From NCBI GenBank assembly GCA_020635355.1, contig JACJZW010000001.1:558001-622000 (forward strand): a stretch of DNA of 64,000 nucleotides. Reading direction: 5' to 3'. The translations under genes were made by a program, and so were the position numbers. Every line of letters starts with the position of its first letter. Position 1 is the stretch's first letter. The notes under the pieces were generated by a model. The model ran no database searches. It had not been told where the DNA came from and worked only from the letters and a program-made list of their open reading frames with translations. Positions 1 through 9,042 of this stretch are shown one piece after another. This DNA comes from Flavobacteriales bacterium (GTDB taxonomy: Bacteria > Bacteroidota > Bacteroidia > NS11-12g > UBA9320).

Positions 1-152
1 TGGTCGAAATCCCACCAGGCAACAAAGGCTGATTCGTCGTAGAACGAATCGGTCTCAAATTCCCCTTCACCATCGATATCGGCAAACTCCAAATCCTGAG
101 CTTTCAGGAATGGAGCGATAAAGAGCAATCCAATAATTAGACTTAGGCGCAT
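1..152 (-). CDS. Partial secreted protein, N-terminus only
   Basis: An ATG at 152 opens a frame that stays open to the left edge (50 codons seen). The first 19 residues form a clear signal peptide: charged MRL start, hydrophobic LIIGLLFIAPF core, and cleavage after a KAQ-like site. The visible mature part is acidic (DLEFADIDGEGEFE). The ATG lies inside the last codons of ribF (10-bp overlap, GTATGCGCCTAA), so it is probably the third gene of a truB-ribF operon and translationally coupled. The family cannot be told from 30 mature residues. Confidence 0.72.
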   Translation of the reverse strand, partial: MRLSLIIGLLFIAPFLKAQDLEFADIDGEGEFETDSFYDESAFVAWWDFD

Positions 153-1084
153 ACGTTTTTTAACAAGTTACGAGCGTTTGCTTCGTCGATTTTGAGTTGA
201 TGGATCAACCCATCGACGTTCGCGAATTTAATCTCATCTCTGAGTCTATCAACGAATTCTATGGTGATTTCTTGCCCATACAAATCGGCGGTGAAGTCAA
301 AAATGTTCACTTCCATATTTACTTCACCATTTCCAAAGGTTGGTTTGGTGCCAATATTCATCATACCACCCAACACCTGATCCGTTGAGTACAGCTTCAC
401 GCATACGGCATAAACCCCTGTTGCCGGGGAAATTTTATAGGAATCCGTTTGGCGGATATTCGCCGTTGGATACCCCAATTTAGATCCTCGTTTCTCCCCG
501 TGAATCACCTGTCCGGTCAGAGCAAATCGTCGTCCAAGAAGTTTACCGGCTTGCACAACATTCCCCTCCAGAATGGAGGTACGGATGGTAGAACTGCTCA
601 CCTTACAATCATCAATATCGTGTCGGGAAATTTCCTCCACTTCAAATTCGAAGATCTTGGCGTATTCCATTAAGTCGTCGATATCGCCCTCCCGGTTCTT
701 GCCAAATCGATGGTCATAGCCAATAATGAATTTGGTAATGTTCAAATGGCTATTCAGCATTTTTACGAATTCATACGGCTCCAACCTACTCAATTCCTTG
801 GTGAAAGGCAGAACAATCAGGTAATCAAGCCCGAACTCCCGTAACCAGTCTGACTTTTCATGTAGAGTGGTTAGGAGCTTTAGCTCATTATCATCCGGAT
901 AGAGAACCAATCTCGGGTGAGGGTAGAATGTGAGCAATACGGATTTGGCATGTGATTTTTTTGCCTCATTCACAATTCGTTTGAGAATCTTTTGATGCCC
1001 GAGATGGATGCCATCAAAGGTACCTTGCGTCAGCACGACGGGACCGTCGAACGTAAAATCTTCTAACCGATGAAGGATTTTCAT
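143..1084 (-). CDS. ribF: Bifunctional riboflavin kinase / FMN adenylyltransferase
   Basis: Converts riboflavin to FMN and then FAD in the cytoplasm. At 313 aa it has the usual length. The N-terminal nucleotidyltransferase half carries GTFDGIHLGH (about residues 22-31) and a later SSSTIR motif (about 163). The C-terminal flavokinase half begins near residue 185 with GRRFALTGQVIHGEKRGSKLGYPTAN in outline, containing the typical G-x-x-LG-x-PTAN signature. It lies 21 bp after truB on the same strand, a common bacterial pairing, and its end overlaps the partial secreted gene. The ATG at 1084 gives the standard N-terminus. Confidence 0.96.
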   Translation of the reverse strand: MKILHRLEDFTFDGPVVLTQGTFDGIHLGHQKILKRIVNEAKKSHAKSVLLTFYPHPRLVLYPDDNELKLLTTLHEKSDWLREFGLDYLIVLPFTKELSRLEPYEFVKMLNSHLNITKFIIGYDHRFGKNREGDIDDLMEYAKIFEFEVEEISRHDIDDCKVSSSTIRTSILEGNVVQAGKLLGRRFALTGQVIHGEKRGSKLGYPTANIRQTDSYKISPATGVYAVCVKLYSTDQVLGGMMNIGTKPTFGNGEVNMEVNIFDFTADLYGQEITIEFVDRLRDEIKFANVDGLIHQLKIDEANARNLLKNVCA

Positions 1085-1105
1085 GAAACGCGCGGCGAAT
1101 ATACG

Positions 1106-1798
1106 TCAATCCTGAGCCAAAATATCGGCCCATTGCTCCGGTGTATGGGCATTGGTAACCGCGTAATCACCTATTGACTCTCGCCTTAAACTTGTGAGAT
1201 AACCGCCACAGCCCAATGCTTTACCAAGGTCATTTGCCAGTGATCGGATGTAGGTTCCTTTACTGCATTGCACGTCAAAGAACAACTGACCGTCACGAAG
1301 ATCTGTAATGTCAAAATGATATACGGTCACTTCCCTGGATTTGATCTCAACCGCTTCACCCTTTCTCGCCTTTTTATAGGCCCGTTGTCCTCCAACTTTA
1401 ATAGCGGAAAAAATAGGCGGAGTTTGAACGATGGTACCACAAAATTGACCTAGTACTGAATCCACTACTTCCCGTGTAATTCCGGCTGGATCACCGGACA
1501 TTACCTCCTCTGTTTCGCCGTCATAGGAAGGCGTGGTAAATCCCAGTTTGATGGAACCTGTGTAGCGCTTTACTTGAGCTTGAATCTCATCAATCTCCTT
1601 GGTTTTTTTCCCCGTACAGAGGATTAATAAGCCGGTGGCCAGGGGATCCAGGGTGCCAGCATGTCCTACCTTCTTTGCCTTGGTAAGCCATTTCAGCTTT
1701 TTCACCACTTGAAAGGACGTCCACCCCAAGGGTTTATCCACCAACAATACCTCTCCGGCTTCAAAGTCAAATTGGGACATGGGCGCAAAGAACGTCAT
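1106..1798 (-). CDS. truB: tRNA pseudouridine(55) synthase TruB
   Basis: Makes pseudouridine 55 in the T loop of tRNAs. The protein shows the family core: LLVDKPLGWTSF near the N-terminus, GHAGTLDPLATGLL with the catalytic Asp, and CSKGTYIRSLANDLG near the C-terminus. From ATG 1798 it is 230 aa; ATG 1780 (MSQFDF) is an equally possible start. The open frame extends upstream to 2065, but that part overlaps fni on the other strand and has no family similarity, so it was cut. It has no C-terminal PUA-sized extension, as in short TruBs. First gene of truB-ribF. Confidence 0.93.
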   Translation of the reverse strand: MTFFAPMSQFDFEAGEVLLVDKPLGWTSFQVVKKLKWLTKAKKVGHAGTLDPLATGLLILCTGKKTKEIDEIQAQVKRYTGSIKLGFTTPSYDGETEEVMSGDPAGITREVVDSVLGQFCGTIVQTPPIFSAIKVGGQRAYKKARKGEAVEIKSREVTVYHFDITDLRDGQLFFDVQCSKGTYIRSLANDLGKALGCGGYLTSLRRESIGDYAVTNAHTPEQWADILAQD

Positions 1799-1854
1799 TC
1801 TGTACAAACCTTTGTGGCACCAGAATGTTTCTAATGGACTGCAACCAATTAGGC

Positions 1855-1862
1855 TATCTTTG
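1855..1862 (+). promoter_or_regulatory. Bacteroidota -7 box for fni
   Basis: TATCTTTG matches TAnnTTTG exactly. It ends only 5 nt before the TTG start of fni, so the transcript should begin at or next to the start codon. No convincing -33 TTTG was found at the usual spacing. Confidence 0.6.
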
Positions 1863-1867
1863 CACGA

Positions 1868-2875
1868 TTGAGCACAAACGAAACATCCCAACGAAAAGCC
1901 GATCACCTCGATCTGGCCTTTGAAGCTCAGGTAGCTCAAGCCGATCCTCGGTTTTACTATGAGCCGCTTTCCGGAAATCATCCCACAGAAACCTCCAGTC
2001 CCTATTCTTTTTTGGGGAAAACCATGCATTCCCGGATGTGGGTTTCCAGTATGACCGGTGGACACCGAAAATCAGGTGAACTCAACCGCTTATTGGCCAC
2101 AGCATGCGGAAAATACGGAATGGGAATGGGATTGGGATCATGCCGGATCATTCTGGAGGACGATGAATTCCTCGCTGATTTTAAGATGCGTTCCTATTGC
2201 GGACCAGATGTTCCGTTATACGCTAATTTGGGCATTGCTCAAATCGAGGAGATTCTTCGAGACAATCGAATTCACGTGATCCAGGAACTCATTGAACGAA
2301 CAGAGACTGATGGCTTGATTGTCCATCTCAATCCGATTCAGGAATGGGTTCAACCCGAAGGCGATCGCATTCATCGCCCCATCGGGGAAAGCCTGGAACA
2401 GCTTCTTGGTGAGACCCAGTTTCCTGTAATAGTGAAAGAGGTAGGTCAAGGAATGGGACCGGAAAGTCTTAAGAAATTGATATCGATGAAGGTTGCTGCC
2501 ATTGATTTTGGCGCCTTCGGAGGTACAAACTTTGCGTTGCTGGAATTACTTAGGCAGCAGAATGTGGATAATGCACATCCGCATAAACCTTTGGTGGGTA
2601 TAGGTCATACAGCCACCGAGATGGTTGAATTTTGCAATGACTTGCTCCTTCATACACCAAAGGAAGAAAAGCCCAGTTTTATTCTTTCCGGTGGCGTTCG
2701 CAATTACCTGGATGGATATTATTTAACCTCCAAACTTCAGGCACCTTCGGTATATGCTCATGCATCTGCTTTTCTGGCAGCTGCTCAACAGGGCGAAAAT
2801 CACCTTCACCAGTTCATTGAATCACAACTTCGTGGATTTGCCTTTGCCAATCAATTTTTAACAGTTCGAACATGA
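1868..2875 (+). CDS. fni: Type 2 isopentenyl-diphosphate delta-isomerase
   Basis: FMN-dependent enzyme interconverting isopentenyl and dimethylallyl diphosphate. The 335-aa protein has the RKADHLDLAFEAQV N-terminus, a GMGLGSCR glycine-rich segment, VIVKEVGQGM and the C-terminal flavin phosphate region (LSGGVRN). The start is TTG at 1868. An in-frame TAG at 1850 and no ATG before the conserved RKADHL block leave TTG as the only sensible choice. Its stop overlaps the mvaA start as ATGA, so the two isoprenoid genes form an operon. The -7 box 5 nt upstream implies a nearly leaderless message with a non-ATG start. Confidence 0.95.
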   Translation: MSTNETSQRKADHLDLAFEAQVAQADPRFYYEPLSGNHPTETSSPYSFLGKTMHSRMWVSSMTGGHRKSGELNRLLATACGKYGMGMGLGSCRIILEDDEFLADFKMRSYCGPDVPLYANLGIAQIEEILRDNRIHVIQELIERTETDGLIVHLNPIQEWVQPEGDRIHRPIGESLEQLLGETQFPVIVKEVGQGMGPESLKKLISMKVAAIDFGAFGGTNFALLELLRQQNVDNAHPHKPLVGIGHTATEMVEFCNDLLLHTPKEEKPSFILSGGVRNYLDGYYLTSKLQAPSVYAHASAFLAAAQQGENHLHQFIESQLRGFAFANQFLTVRT

Positions 2876-4212
2876 CGTCAACCAATCCGATTAAAGGATT
2901 TAGTAAGCTCACCAAAGAAGCCAAAACCGAATGGCTCATCAGTAACTATTTTGAGGAACCAGATCGAGCCCTTCAACTTCTCAAAAGCTATTGGCATACC
3001 GATCAGAATATTCAGAAGCTTCACGATGAATTCATCGAAAACACACTAACGAATTTCTACCTCCCGTTTGGTGTAGCACCGAACTTTTTGCTGAACGATA
3101 CCCTCTATTGCCTGCCAATGGCCATTGAGGAAAGCTCAGTGGTAGCTGCCATGGCAAAGGCCGCGAACTTTTGGCTGGACAAAGGTGGATTTAAATCTGA
3201 GGTGGTTTCAACCAAAAAAGTGGGGCATGTTCATTTTGTGTGGCGAGGTGATGATGCCACCCATCTCCATCGATTTTTTCAGTCAATCCGCGATCGATTT
3301 TTCACAGATACCGAGAAGATAACAGCCAATATGCGCGCCAGAGGTGGTGGGATATTGGATATTGAACTGATCGATAAAACGTCACTTGAACCCAATTACT
3401 ACCAGATAAAAGGCACGTTTGAAACGTGTGATTCCATGGGTGCTAACTTCATCAACACCATTCTGGAATCATGGGCTTCGATTCTTAGGGACGAAGTTCT
3501 TCTTACCCAACACCTTAACGATGCGGATCGGGAAATTGAGGTGATCATGTGCATCCTTAGTAACTACACACCAGAATGTCTGGTGCGTTCGGAGGTATCT
3601 TGTTCTGTAGACCGTTTGGTTGAGGGCAGTGATATGAGTGCTCGTGAGTTCGCCGAAAAATTTGAACGCGCCATTCATGTTGCGGAAATAGAACCCTACC
3701 GGGCGGTAACCCACAACAAGGGAATTATGAACGGAATTGATTCCGTGGTGATAGCCACCGGGAATGATTTCAGAGCCACAGAGGCATGTGCTCATGCATA
3801 CGCTGCGAGAAACGGCCGATATTCCAGCTTAACCCATTGTGAGTTGGTTGGAAACGACTTTAGGTTCTACATTGAAGTACCCCTGGCCCTCGGTACCGTT
3901 GGTGGTATCACCAGCTTGCACCCGATGGTCAAATTTGCGAGTGAATTGTTGGGAAGACCCAATGCAACAGAACTGATGCAGATAATCGCATCAGCTGGAT
4001 TGGCCCAGAATTTTTCTGCCTTGCGATCACTCACAACAACCGGTATTCAGAAGGGGCACATGAAAATGCACCTGTTGAATATCCTGAACCAATTGGAAGC
4101 CACTGAAGCCGAAAAGGCGATGATCGTGAACTATTTCAAATCCGATGTGCCCCACTACAATACCGTTGTAGAGGTTTTCAAGCGTGTGAGAGGTGGAGAA
4201 GTCCTTTCGTAG
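2872..4212 (+). CDS. mvaA: Hydroxymethylglutaryl-CoA reductase (class II type)
   Basis: Reduces HMG-CoA to mevalonate (or the reverse) with NAD(P). At 446 aa it has the soluble class II length with no membrane part. Visible motifs are EN-x-x-x-x-x-x-LPFGVAPNF (about 56-72), PMAIEESSVVAAMAKAA with the catalytic Glu (about 82-98), CDSMGANFIN with the catalytic Asp and cofactor loop, GIMNGIDSVVIATGND, and a C-terminal GHMKMH with the catalytic His. Coupled to fni by a 4-bp ATGA overlap, which supports biosynthetic use for isoprenoids. It converges on ftcD with a 5-bp gap and no terminator. Confidence 0.95.
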   Translation: MTSTNPIKGFSKLTKEAKTEWLISNYFEEPDRALQLLKSYWHTDQNIQKLHDEFIENTLTNFYLPFGVAPNFLLNDTLYCLPMAIEESSVVAAMAKAANFWLDKGGFKSEVVSTKKVGHVHFVWRGDDATHLHRFFQSIRDRFFTDTEKITANMRARGGGILDIELIDKTSLEPNYYQIKGTFETCDSMGANFINTILESWASILRDEVLLTQHLNDADREIEVIMCILSNYTPECLVRSEVSCSVDRLVEGSDMSAREFAEKFERAIHVAEIEPYRAVTHNKGIMNGIDSVVIATGNDFRATEACAHAYAARNGRYSSLTHCELVGNDFRFYIEVPLALGTVGGITSLHPMVKFASELLGRPNATELMQIIASAGLAQNFSALRSLTTTGIQKGHMKMHLLNILNQLEATEAEKAMIVNYFKSDVPHYNTVVEVFKRVRGGEVLS

Positions 4213-4217
4213 GGCTT

Positions 4218-5897
4218 CTATAGTGCTTTATCAACTAACCCGATCAAATCGTCCCGCTGGTTACGTCCGTTCTGAATGAGTTCATTTGCTGCCGATCGAA
4301 GGCGGTTTGCATCATCCTCTTGAAGATCTTTGGCATTGATTAAAACATTCATCCTTGCTCCTTCCATCGCCGTTAGGATGCAAAGTACCCCCACACCTGC
4401 GTCTGTAATGGAATTAGGATTCCCGTGCGTCACCATGTAACGTAAGGGCTCAAAACATGTATAGGCTGTTTGCATCACCTCCAGAGGTACTTCTGCAGCA
4501 TAAACAGACGCCTTATTGATGGCTTCCTTGCGAAGGGCTTTCTCCTCGGTGGTTTCCTTGGGTAATCGCAGGGCTTCGATAATTCCGTTAAAGGAGCGGG
4601 TATCTTCATCCACGAGAAAAAGCAATTTATCTTTAATCTCCTGAGCTTTTTGAGCCCAACCCGAAAACTCCTCTACCCGATCTTCCCAACCTTTTTTATT
4701 GGCACTCAGGTTGGCTACCATTGCCGATAACGCCGCACCCAGGGTGCCCACATAGGCTGAAATTGACCCTCCACCCGGAGCCATACTTTCTGATGCCGTT
4801 TCATCTGCCAATGCGGCACACGTCATGTTGATCAGCGGGCTATCGCTCGCGTTTCGCATAGCATATTCAATGATCTTCTTTTCCGGAACAAACGGACCAA
4901 GCTCATCCAATCCCAGGGATTTAACCGCAATGTGAATCAGTTCCTTTTCGCTAACGCCAATGGACCGTTCCTGCTTTTGAAGAAAATATCGTCCGGCGTC
5001 CAGCATAGCTTTTAACGGCACCAATCCAACTAATTCACTTCCGGTTACCCGAATGCCGCGCTCTGTTGAACTTTTAACCACCTCTTCAAAGAATGTGTGT
5101 ATAGACGTAATGTTATAATTGATCAAGTTGGCAGAAATCTGAGCAATACCATACTCCTCAATGTACCAACCAACCGCCTTAACGGCCTTACAGGATCCCG
5201 GAATGCGGATTGGTTCACCTTGATCGTCACGTGCAATTTCACCGACATATTGATTTCCGATACGCTGAACCCGGCCGGCTTCCCGCACGTCAAACGCAAT
5301 TCTATTGGCGATTCGGGTAGACTTAGTGTTCAAGTTCACGTTGTAGGCTATTAAGAAATCTCGGGCTCCAATCACGGTAGCTCCAGCCTGTGCATTCATC
5401 ACCGCTGGTCCGTAATCCGGTTTCCATTTATCTTCCTTTATCTTCTTGAAGAAACCCTCGTATTCACCGGATCGAATAATCGACAAATCCTTCCGATAAG
5501 ATTGCGGCTGAGCAGCACCATACAGATAAACCGGAATGTCGGTATGATCTCCCACTCGTTTGGCCAATTTAACGGCATACTCAGCGGTTTCCTCCAACGT
5601 GATGCCGGATACCGGAATTAGCGGACACACATCCGTTGCGCCCATGCGAGCATGTTCTCCCGAATGCTTGCTCATATCGATCACTTGAGAGGCCATCACA
5701 ATGGCTTGATAGGCCGCTTCAATCACGGCGTCCGGAGCGCCCACGAAGGTTACCACCGTTCGGTTGGTTGCCTTACCCGGATCGACGTCCAGAAGGGTTA
5801 CCCCCTCAACATTTTCAATGACCTGAGTGATTTGGCGGATTGCTTGTGGATTCCGGCCTTCACTAAAGTTTGGCACACATTCAATGATTTGCTTCAT
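4218..5897 (-). CDS. ftcD: Glutamate formimidoyltransferase / formiminotetrahydrofolate cyclodeaminase fusion
   Basis: Carries formimino groups from histidine breakdown to tetrahydrofolate. The 559-aa protein joins two domains: residues 1 to about 330 are the transferase (CVPNFSEGRN, KHSGEHARMGATDVCPLIP), and about 350-559 is the cyclodeaminase (SMAPGGGSISAYVGTLGAALSAMVANL). Many bacteria carry these as separate genes; the fused form is also found in Bacteroidota. No other hut genes lie nearby. Upstream on the minus strand, TAATTTCG (about 5917-5924) is one mismatch from the -7 consensus. Confidence 0.95.
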   Translation of the reverse strand: MKQIIECVPNFSEGRNPQAIRQITQVIENVEGVTLLDVDPGKATNRTVVTFVGAPDAVIEAAYQAIVMASQVIDMSKHSGEHARMGATDVCPLIPVSGITLEETAEYAVKLAKRVGDHTDIPVYLYGAAQPQSYRKDLSIIRSGEYEGFFKKIKEDKWKPDYGPAVMNAQAGATVIGARDFLIAYNVNLNTKSTRIANRIAFDVREAGRVQRIGNQYVGEIARDDQGEPIRIPGSCKAVKAVGWYIEEYGIAQISANLINYNITSIHTFFEEVVKSSTERGIRVTGSELVGLVPLKAMLDAGRYFLQKQERSIGVSEKELIHIAVKSLGLDELGPFVPEKKIIEYAMRNASDSPLINMTCAALADETASESMAPGGGSISAYVGTLGAALSAMVANLSANKKGWEDRVEEFSGWAQKAQEIKDKLLFLVDEDTRSFNGIIEALRLPKETTEEKALRKEAINKASVYAAEVPLEVMQTAYTCFEPLRYMVTHGNPNSITDAGVGVLCILTAMEGARMNVLINAKDLQEDDANRLRSAANELIQNGRNQRDDLIGLVDKAL

Positions 5898-6274
5898 AGT
5901 TGGAAAGTTGGGGCGAAATTACCATTATTTCCATCCTTCGATAATGGATAACAATGCGAAAAAGGCTTCTCAAATGAGAAGCCTTCCATTTTGTATTCCA
6001 CAAGAACACAACCTGCCGATCATCGTTTGCCGGCCATTCTGCCCCGGTTGGTATTTTAAGCGCTTAGTTTGATTGATGAACCACCAGTTTTGAACGGAAA
6101 GAACGAACTTTCTTGGGGGAAGGGGTAAATACATCCCTAACGAAAATCTAGCTATTCATCGTCAACGTTGGGTTAGATGATCTTGCGTTGAGTTTTATTA
6201 AACGATTGTCCCAACTTGGTGGGCTAGTTCAATGGGTTCTTCAATGGTTCTCCCAACTTTCTAAATACCCAATT
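5898..6274. other. 377-bp gap between ftcD and the second gldM
   Basis: No credible ORF is present on either strand. The gap contains one clear terminator (5962-5985), about 290 bp downstream of the gldM-2 stop codon, so the gldM-2 transcript would carry an unusually long untranslated tail or a small RNA. Repeated words such as ACCCATTGAA appear on the minus strand, but no stable extended fold was identified by eye. Confidence 0.5.
5962..5985 (-). terminator. Rho-independent terminator (leftward)
   Basis: A perfect 10-bp stem AAGGCTTCTC / GAGAAGCCTT with an AAAT loop. Read leftwards it continues into TTTTTCGC, which gives the U-tract. It ends leftward transcription coming from the second gldM gene and separates it from ftcD. 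Confidence 0.82.
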
Positions 6275-7900
6275 CTACCCAATGGTAAACGTGATGGTAT
6301 TCAACCGTTTTCTTCCATCCGGACCTCGTGCGATGATCTCCGCTACTATGATCTGATCTCCTTTTTTGGCTCCCATCACGATATCTTGAAGTTGCTTGTC
6401 AATACTCCCTCCTCGCTTATCCAACACCGCTGTGTTACCCTGGCGCTTTGGAATAAAAATAAATCGAAACTGTTCGATAGAATAGTTCACACCTTTCCCA
6501 TCAAACGCGAAATCCTCTCCCATGTTGGCTAAAATGTATCGCTGCGTAAGAAGGAGCTCTTTGGGTACCGTTAGGCTGGTATTATTGACGGAACCCCAGG
6601 TAGCTTCCGGTTTGGGAAGATTTCTAACACGATACTCTGAACGCCCCATCAATCGGGTTGTTCCATTACTCAACCTTGCAGAAACCGAAATAGTAGAACG
6701 TCCGGACGAGGTCACTTTGGCAACATAATTATTCCCATTGGCGTGCGTCAATGTTCCGTTGGAAATGGATACCAACACATCCTTGGGACTGATGCCGGGA
6801 ACGGCGATGGTAATGGGATTGTCCACACCAATGTAAAGGATGTTCATGGCATCCGCCGATATTGCTGCTTGACCATTGAACACTTGATATTCACTTTCAA
6901 AGGGATAGACTTCTTCTCCGGAACGGCCCTTTACACGAATCACTCCTTTAAATTGCCGGGATCCTGGTGAAGTAGGCCGAACAGAAAATTGTCCAACCCC
7001 ATTTTCAATGGAGAGGGTATTCCCATTTTCCATTTCATACAGGTTGTTCTCGGAACCGGCGGTACGAGCAGCTAAAAACACCTCTGCCTTGTATTCTTCA
7101 CCTAAAAGAATGGCACTGGACTTAGCACGAACTACGGGTACCAATTCCTCAATCGGTACGGGATCAATCTTGCCTTGAGCCAATTCATCTATAACCTGCA
7201 TTTCCAATGAACGTGCATCACTTTGAATCTTCGTTAAGAGTGAAATAACTGCCGCAAGCGGACTATTTTCCATATACTTCTCAGCCCACGAATTATAGTG
7301 ATTCTGATCGGCCTCGGCCAGCTCGGCCCGAAGCGCTGAGGTTTGCTCCAGTTCCAGGGATAAACCTTCCTTCAGTTCAACTTCCTTACCATTGGACTTG
7401 AGCAGATCTACTAGTTTCTTACGCGTAGAATTAATACGATCTTCCAATTGCTTCCCACGCCAACCGGCTGTTCCAGTTGACTTATCGACCAGGAAATAAT
7501 GGGCATGTCGCTCCATATTATCTGCCTGAACCAATTCAGTTTTATCGTCACTTTCGGCTCTACCCTCTTCATCCGCTTCTTTTCGTCCACCATTGAGCTC
7601 TTCCAACTCTCGAATCACATCATCTATGTAGGATACAAATTCATCGGTTACCTGGTGGGCTTCGGTTGCCCGCTTGAAATAAGGAATCAGCACGGGTTGA
7701 TTTTTACTTTCCTGTTCAAACGCCATCAACCGGTCGGTGATGTTAGCTTGAATGCTTTTACGGGATTGACTAAAGCTAACCTCAAATAAGTGGAATGATT
7801 TTAAAATTTCATTGGACACATTGAGTGCGAGAAGTGCCATCAACACGAGGTACATCATGTTGATCATTTTTTGTCTTGGAGATAACTTACCAGTTGCCAT
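6275..7900 (-). CDS. GldM paralog (second copy), T9SS/gliding motor subunit
   Basis: 541 aa, collinear with the gldM gene at 9043-10662. By eye over half the residues are identical, with long matching blocks (SPRQKMINMMYLVLMALLALN, ADNMERHAHYFLVDK in outline, ISADAMNILYIGV). It has the single N-terminal membrane helix (about 12-33), including Arg9 and Glu31, and the long periplasmic part with the FLAARTAGSENN segment. The key residues are intact, so it should be able to form a motor with GldL. It sits behind gldN and a terminator, so it needs its own promoter; none matching TAnnTTTG was found in 7901-8080. In known gliding bacteria the duplicated member is usually gldN (gldO); a gldM duplicate is less familiar. 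Confidence 0.93.
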   Translation of the reverse strand: MATGKLSPRQKMINMMYLVLMALLALNVSNEILKSFHLFEVSFSQSRKSIQANITDRLMAFEQESKNQPVLIPYFKRATEAHQVTDEFVSYIDDVIRELEELNGGRKEADEEGRAESDDKTELVQADNMERHAHYFLVDKSTGTAGWRGKQLEDRINSTRKKLVDLLKSNGKEVELKEGLSLELEQTSALRAELAEADQNHYNSWAEKYMENSPLAAVISLLTKIQSDARSLEMQVIDELAQGKIDPVPIEELVPVVRAKSSAILLGEEYKAEVFLAARTAGSENNLYEMENGNTLSIENGVGQFSVRPTSPGSRQFKGVIRVKGRSGEEVYPFESEYQVFNGQAAISADAMNILYIGVDNPITIAVPGISPKDVLVSISNGTLTHANGNNYVAKVTSSGRSTISVSARLSNGTTRLMGRSEYRVRNLPKPEATWGSVNNTSLTVPKELLLTQRYILANMGEDFAFDGKGVNYSIEQFRFIFIPKRQGNTAVLDKRGGSIDKQLQDIVMGAKKGDQIIVAEIIARGPDGRKRLNTITFTIG

Positions 7901-8080
7901 AATTTCAGTTTTTAAAGTGAGAATTAGAATTCGTGAGGTAAACTGAATTCACTGGTATCTATGTACGCCCAATTCCATCCCGGAGGTTCGTACGACTAGT
8001 TCAATTAAGAAAATGGCAGATGAAATGAATGTAAACTGAAATCTCAATTCACCTTTGCTCAGCCAAAAAACGGGATAAAA

Positions 8081-8111
8081 AAATGCCCTGATTTTTTAGG
8101 TCAGGGCATTT
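8081..8111 (-). terminator. Rho-independent terminator after gldN
   Basis: An 11-bp perfect stem AAATGCCCTGA / TCAGGGCATTT around a 9-nt loop. Leftwards it is followed by a run of seven T. It lies 33 bp after the gldN stop and ends the gldKLMN operon before the second gldM. Confidence 0.92.
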
Positions 8112-8143
8112 GAAATTAAGGTTAAGTTCTTTCGATCAGTCGA

Positions 8144-9004
8144 TCAGTATTCCCAAACATCATGTTCGAAGATGAAGAGGTCATTCTTGATCTCCTCTGC
8201 TTTGAGCAGAGCGGCGAGACCATCGTCTTCAAATTCCTCGAACTTTTTGATGTCCATATCCCAAACGTTTGATTCTTTAACGATGTAGCTGGAGAACATT
8301 CGCATTTCAAACCAATCATCAAACGACAGTCGAGCTGCGTCATTAAATGGGTTGAAGATTTCCTCGTTTACAAGGATTGGTCGAAGTTCCTCCATTCGTA
8401 CCCAGAACAATGGAATCTCACCAAGTTCAGCACCGGAAACAACCAGATTGAACATTGGAGCGATTGCCTTAATCGTTGGACGGAAATCGGAATAGTTATA
8501 ATCAAAGATCCAATCTTCCATGATCCGATACTTTTTAATCAAATCCGGTGTAAATGGGATTTTGATGGTTGTATCAATGAAGTCATACGGGTCATCCGGA
8601 TTCATTGGGTTTTGTACCTGAGTAACAAACTCACTTCCTCCACGATCCAATACTTCTTCTTGTGTGTAGAAGGATCCGAGTGTCAACGAATCACTGGTAT
8701 ACGGAGTTACAGCTCCTTCACTTCCTGGTGACGCAGTGGCCGCTTCATAAATGATGTTATAAAACGGGTTACGTGGCCAGTGCATTGGAAGGTTTTGCTT
8801 CTCACGCGTATCAATAATCCGGTGGATACGTTTGTGATACTTCACATTTGCTTCCCGGGTGTAACGGTGTGGAATAACTTTTCTTTCCATCACAGCCGAT
8901 TTCTTATACGGCCAGTCTTCCAGCTTACTTTGAGCAACACCAGTGCTCGCAAGTCCCAGAAACACAGCGATTAATAAGAGCAATTTTTTGTTCAACATAT
9001 CCAT
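8144..9004 (-). CDS. gldN: Gliding motility / T9SS protein GldN
   Basis: Periplasmic ring component that pairs with the outer-membrane lipoprotein GldK in the type IX secretion system. 286 aa with an N-terminal signal peptide (LLLLIAVFLGLASTGVAQ). The body carries family features: WPYKKSAVMERKVIPHRYTREANV near the N-terminus in outline, DYNYSDFRPTIKAIAP, and the IPLFWVRMEELRPILV block. The start is ATG 9004 or 8998. It follows gldM by 38 bp and has a good -7 box of its own (9025-9032), so it may be transcribed both from the operon and independently. Confidence 0.95.
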   Translation of the reverse strand: MDMLNKKLLLLIAVFLGLASTGVAQSKLEDWPYKKSAVMERKVIPHRYTREANVKYHKRIHRIIDTREKQNLPMHWPRNPFYNIIYEAATASPGSEGAVTPYTSDSLTLGSFYTQEEVLDRGGSEFVTQVQNPMNPDDPYDFIDTTIKIPFTPDLIKKYRIMEDWIFDYNYSDFRPTIKAIAPMFNLVVSGAELGEIPLFWVRMEELRPILVNEEIFNPFNDAARLSFDDWFEMRMFSSYIVKESNVWDMDIKKFEEFEDDGLAALLKAEEIKNDLFIFEHDVWEY

Positions 9005-9024
9005 CTTCTTTCGACTGAATAACG

Positions 9025-9032
9025 CAAAGTTA
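9025..9032 (-). promoter_or_regulatory. Bacteroidota -7 box before gldN
   Basis: Minus-strand TAACTTTG, an exact TAnnTTTG match, 20 nt before the gldN ATG in the gldM-gldN gap. It suggests an internal promoter of the gld operon. Confidence 0.45.
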
Positions 9033-9042
9033 GCGTTTTTTA

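Noticed and set aside
1799..2065. N-terminal extension of the TruB frame
   Set aside because: It overlaps the well-supported fni gene on the other strand and precedes the conserved TruB start.
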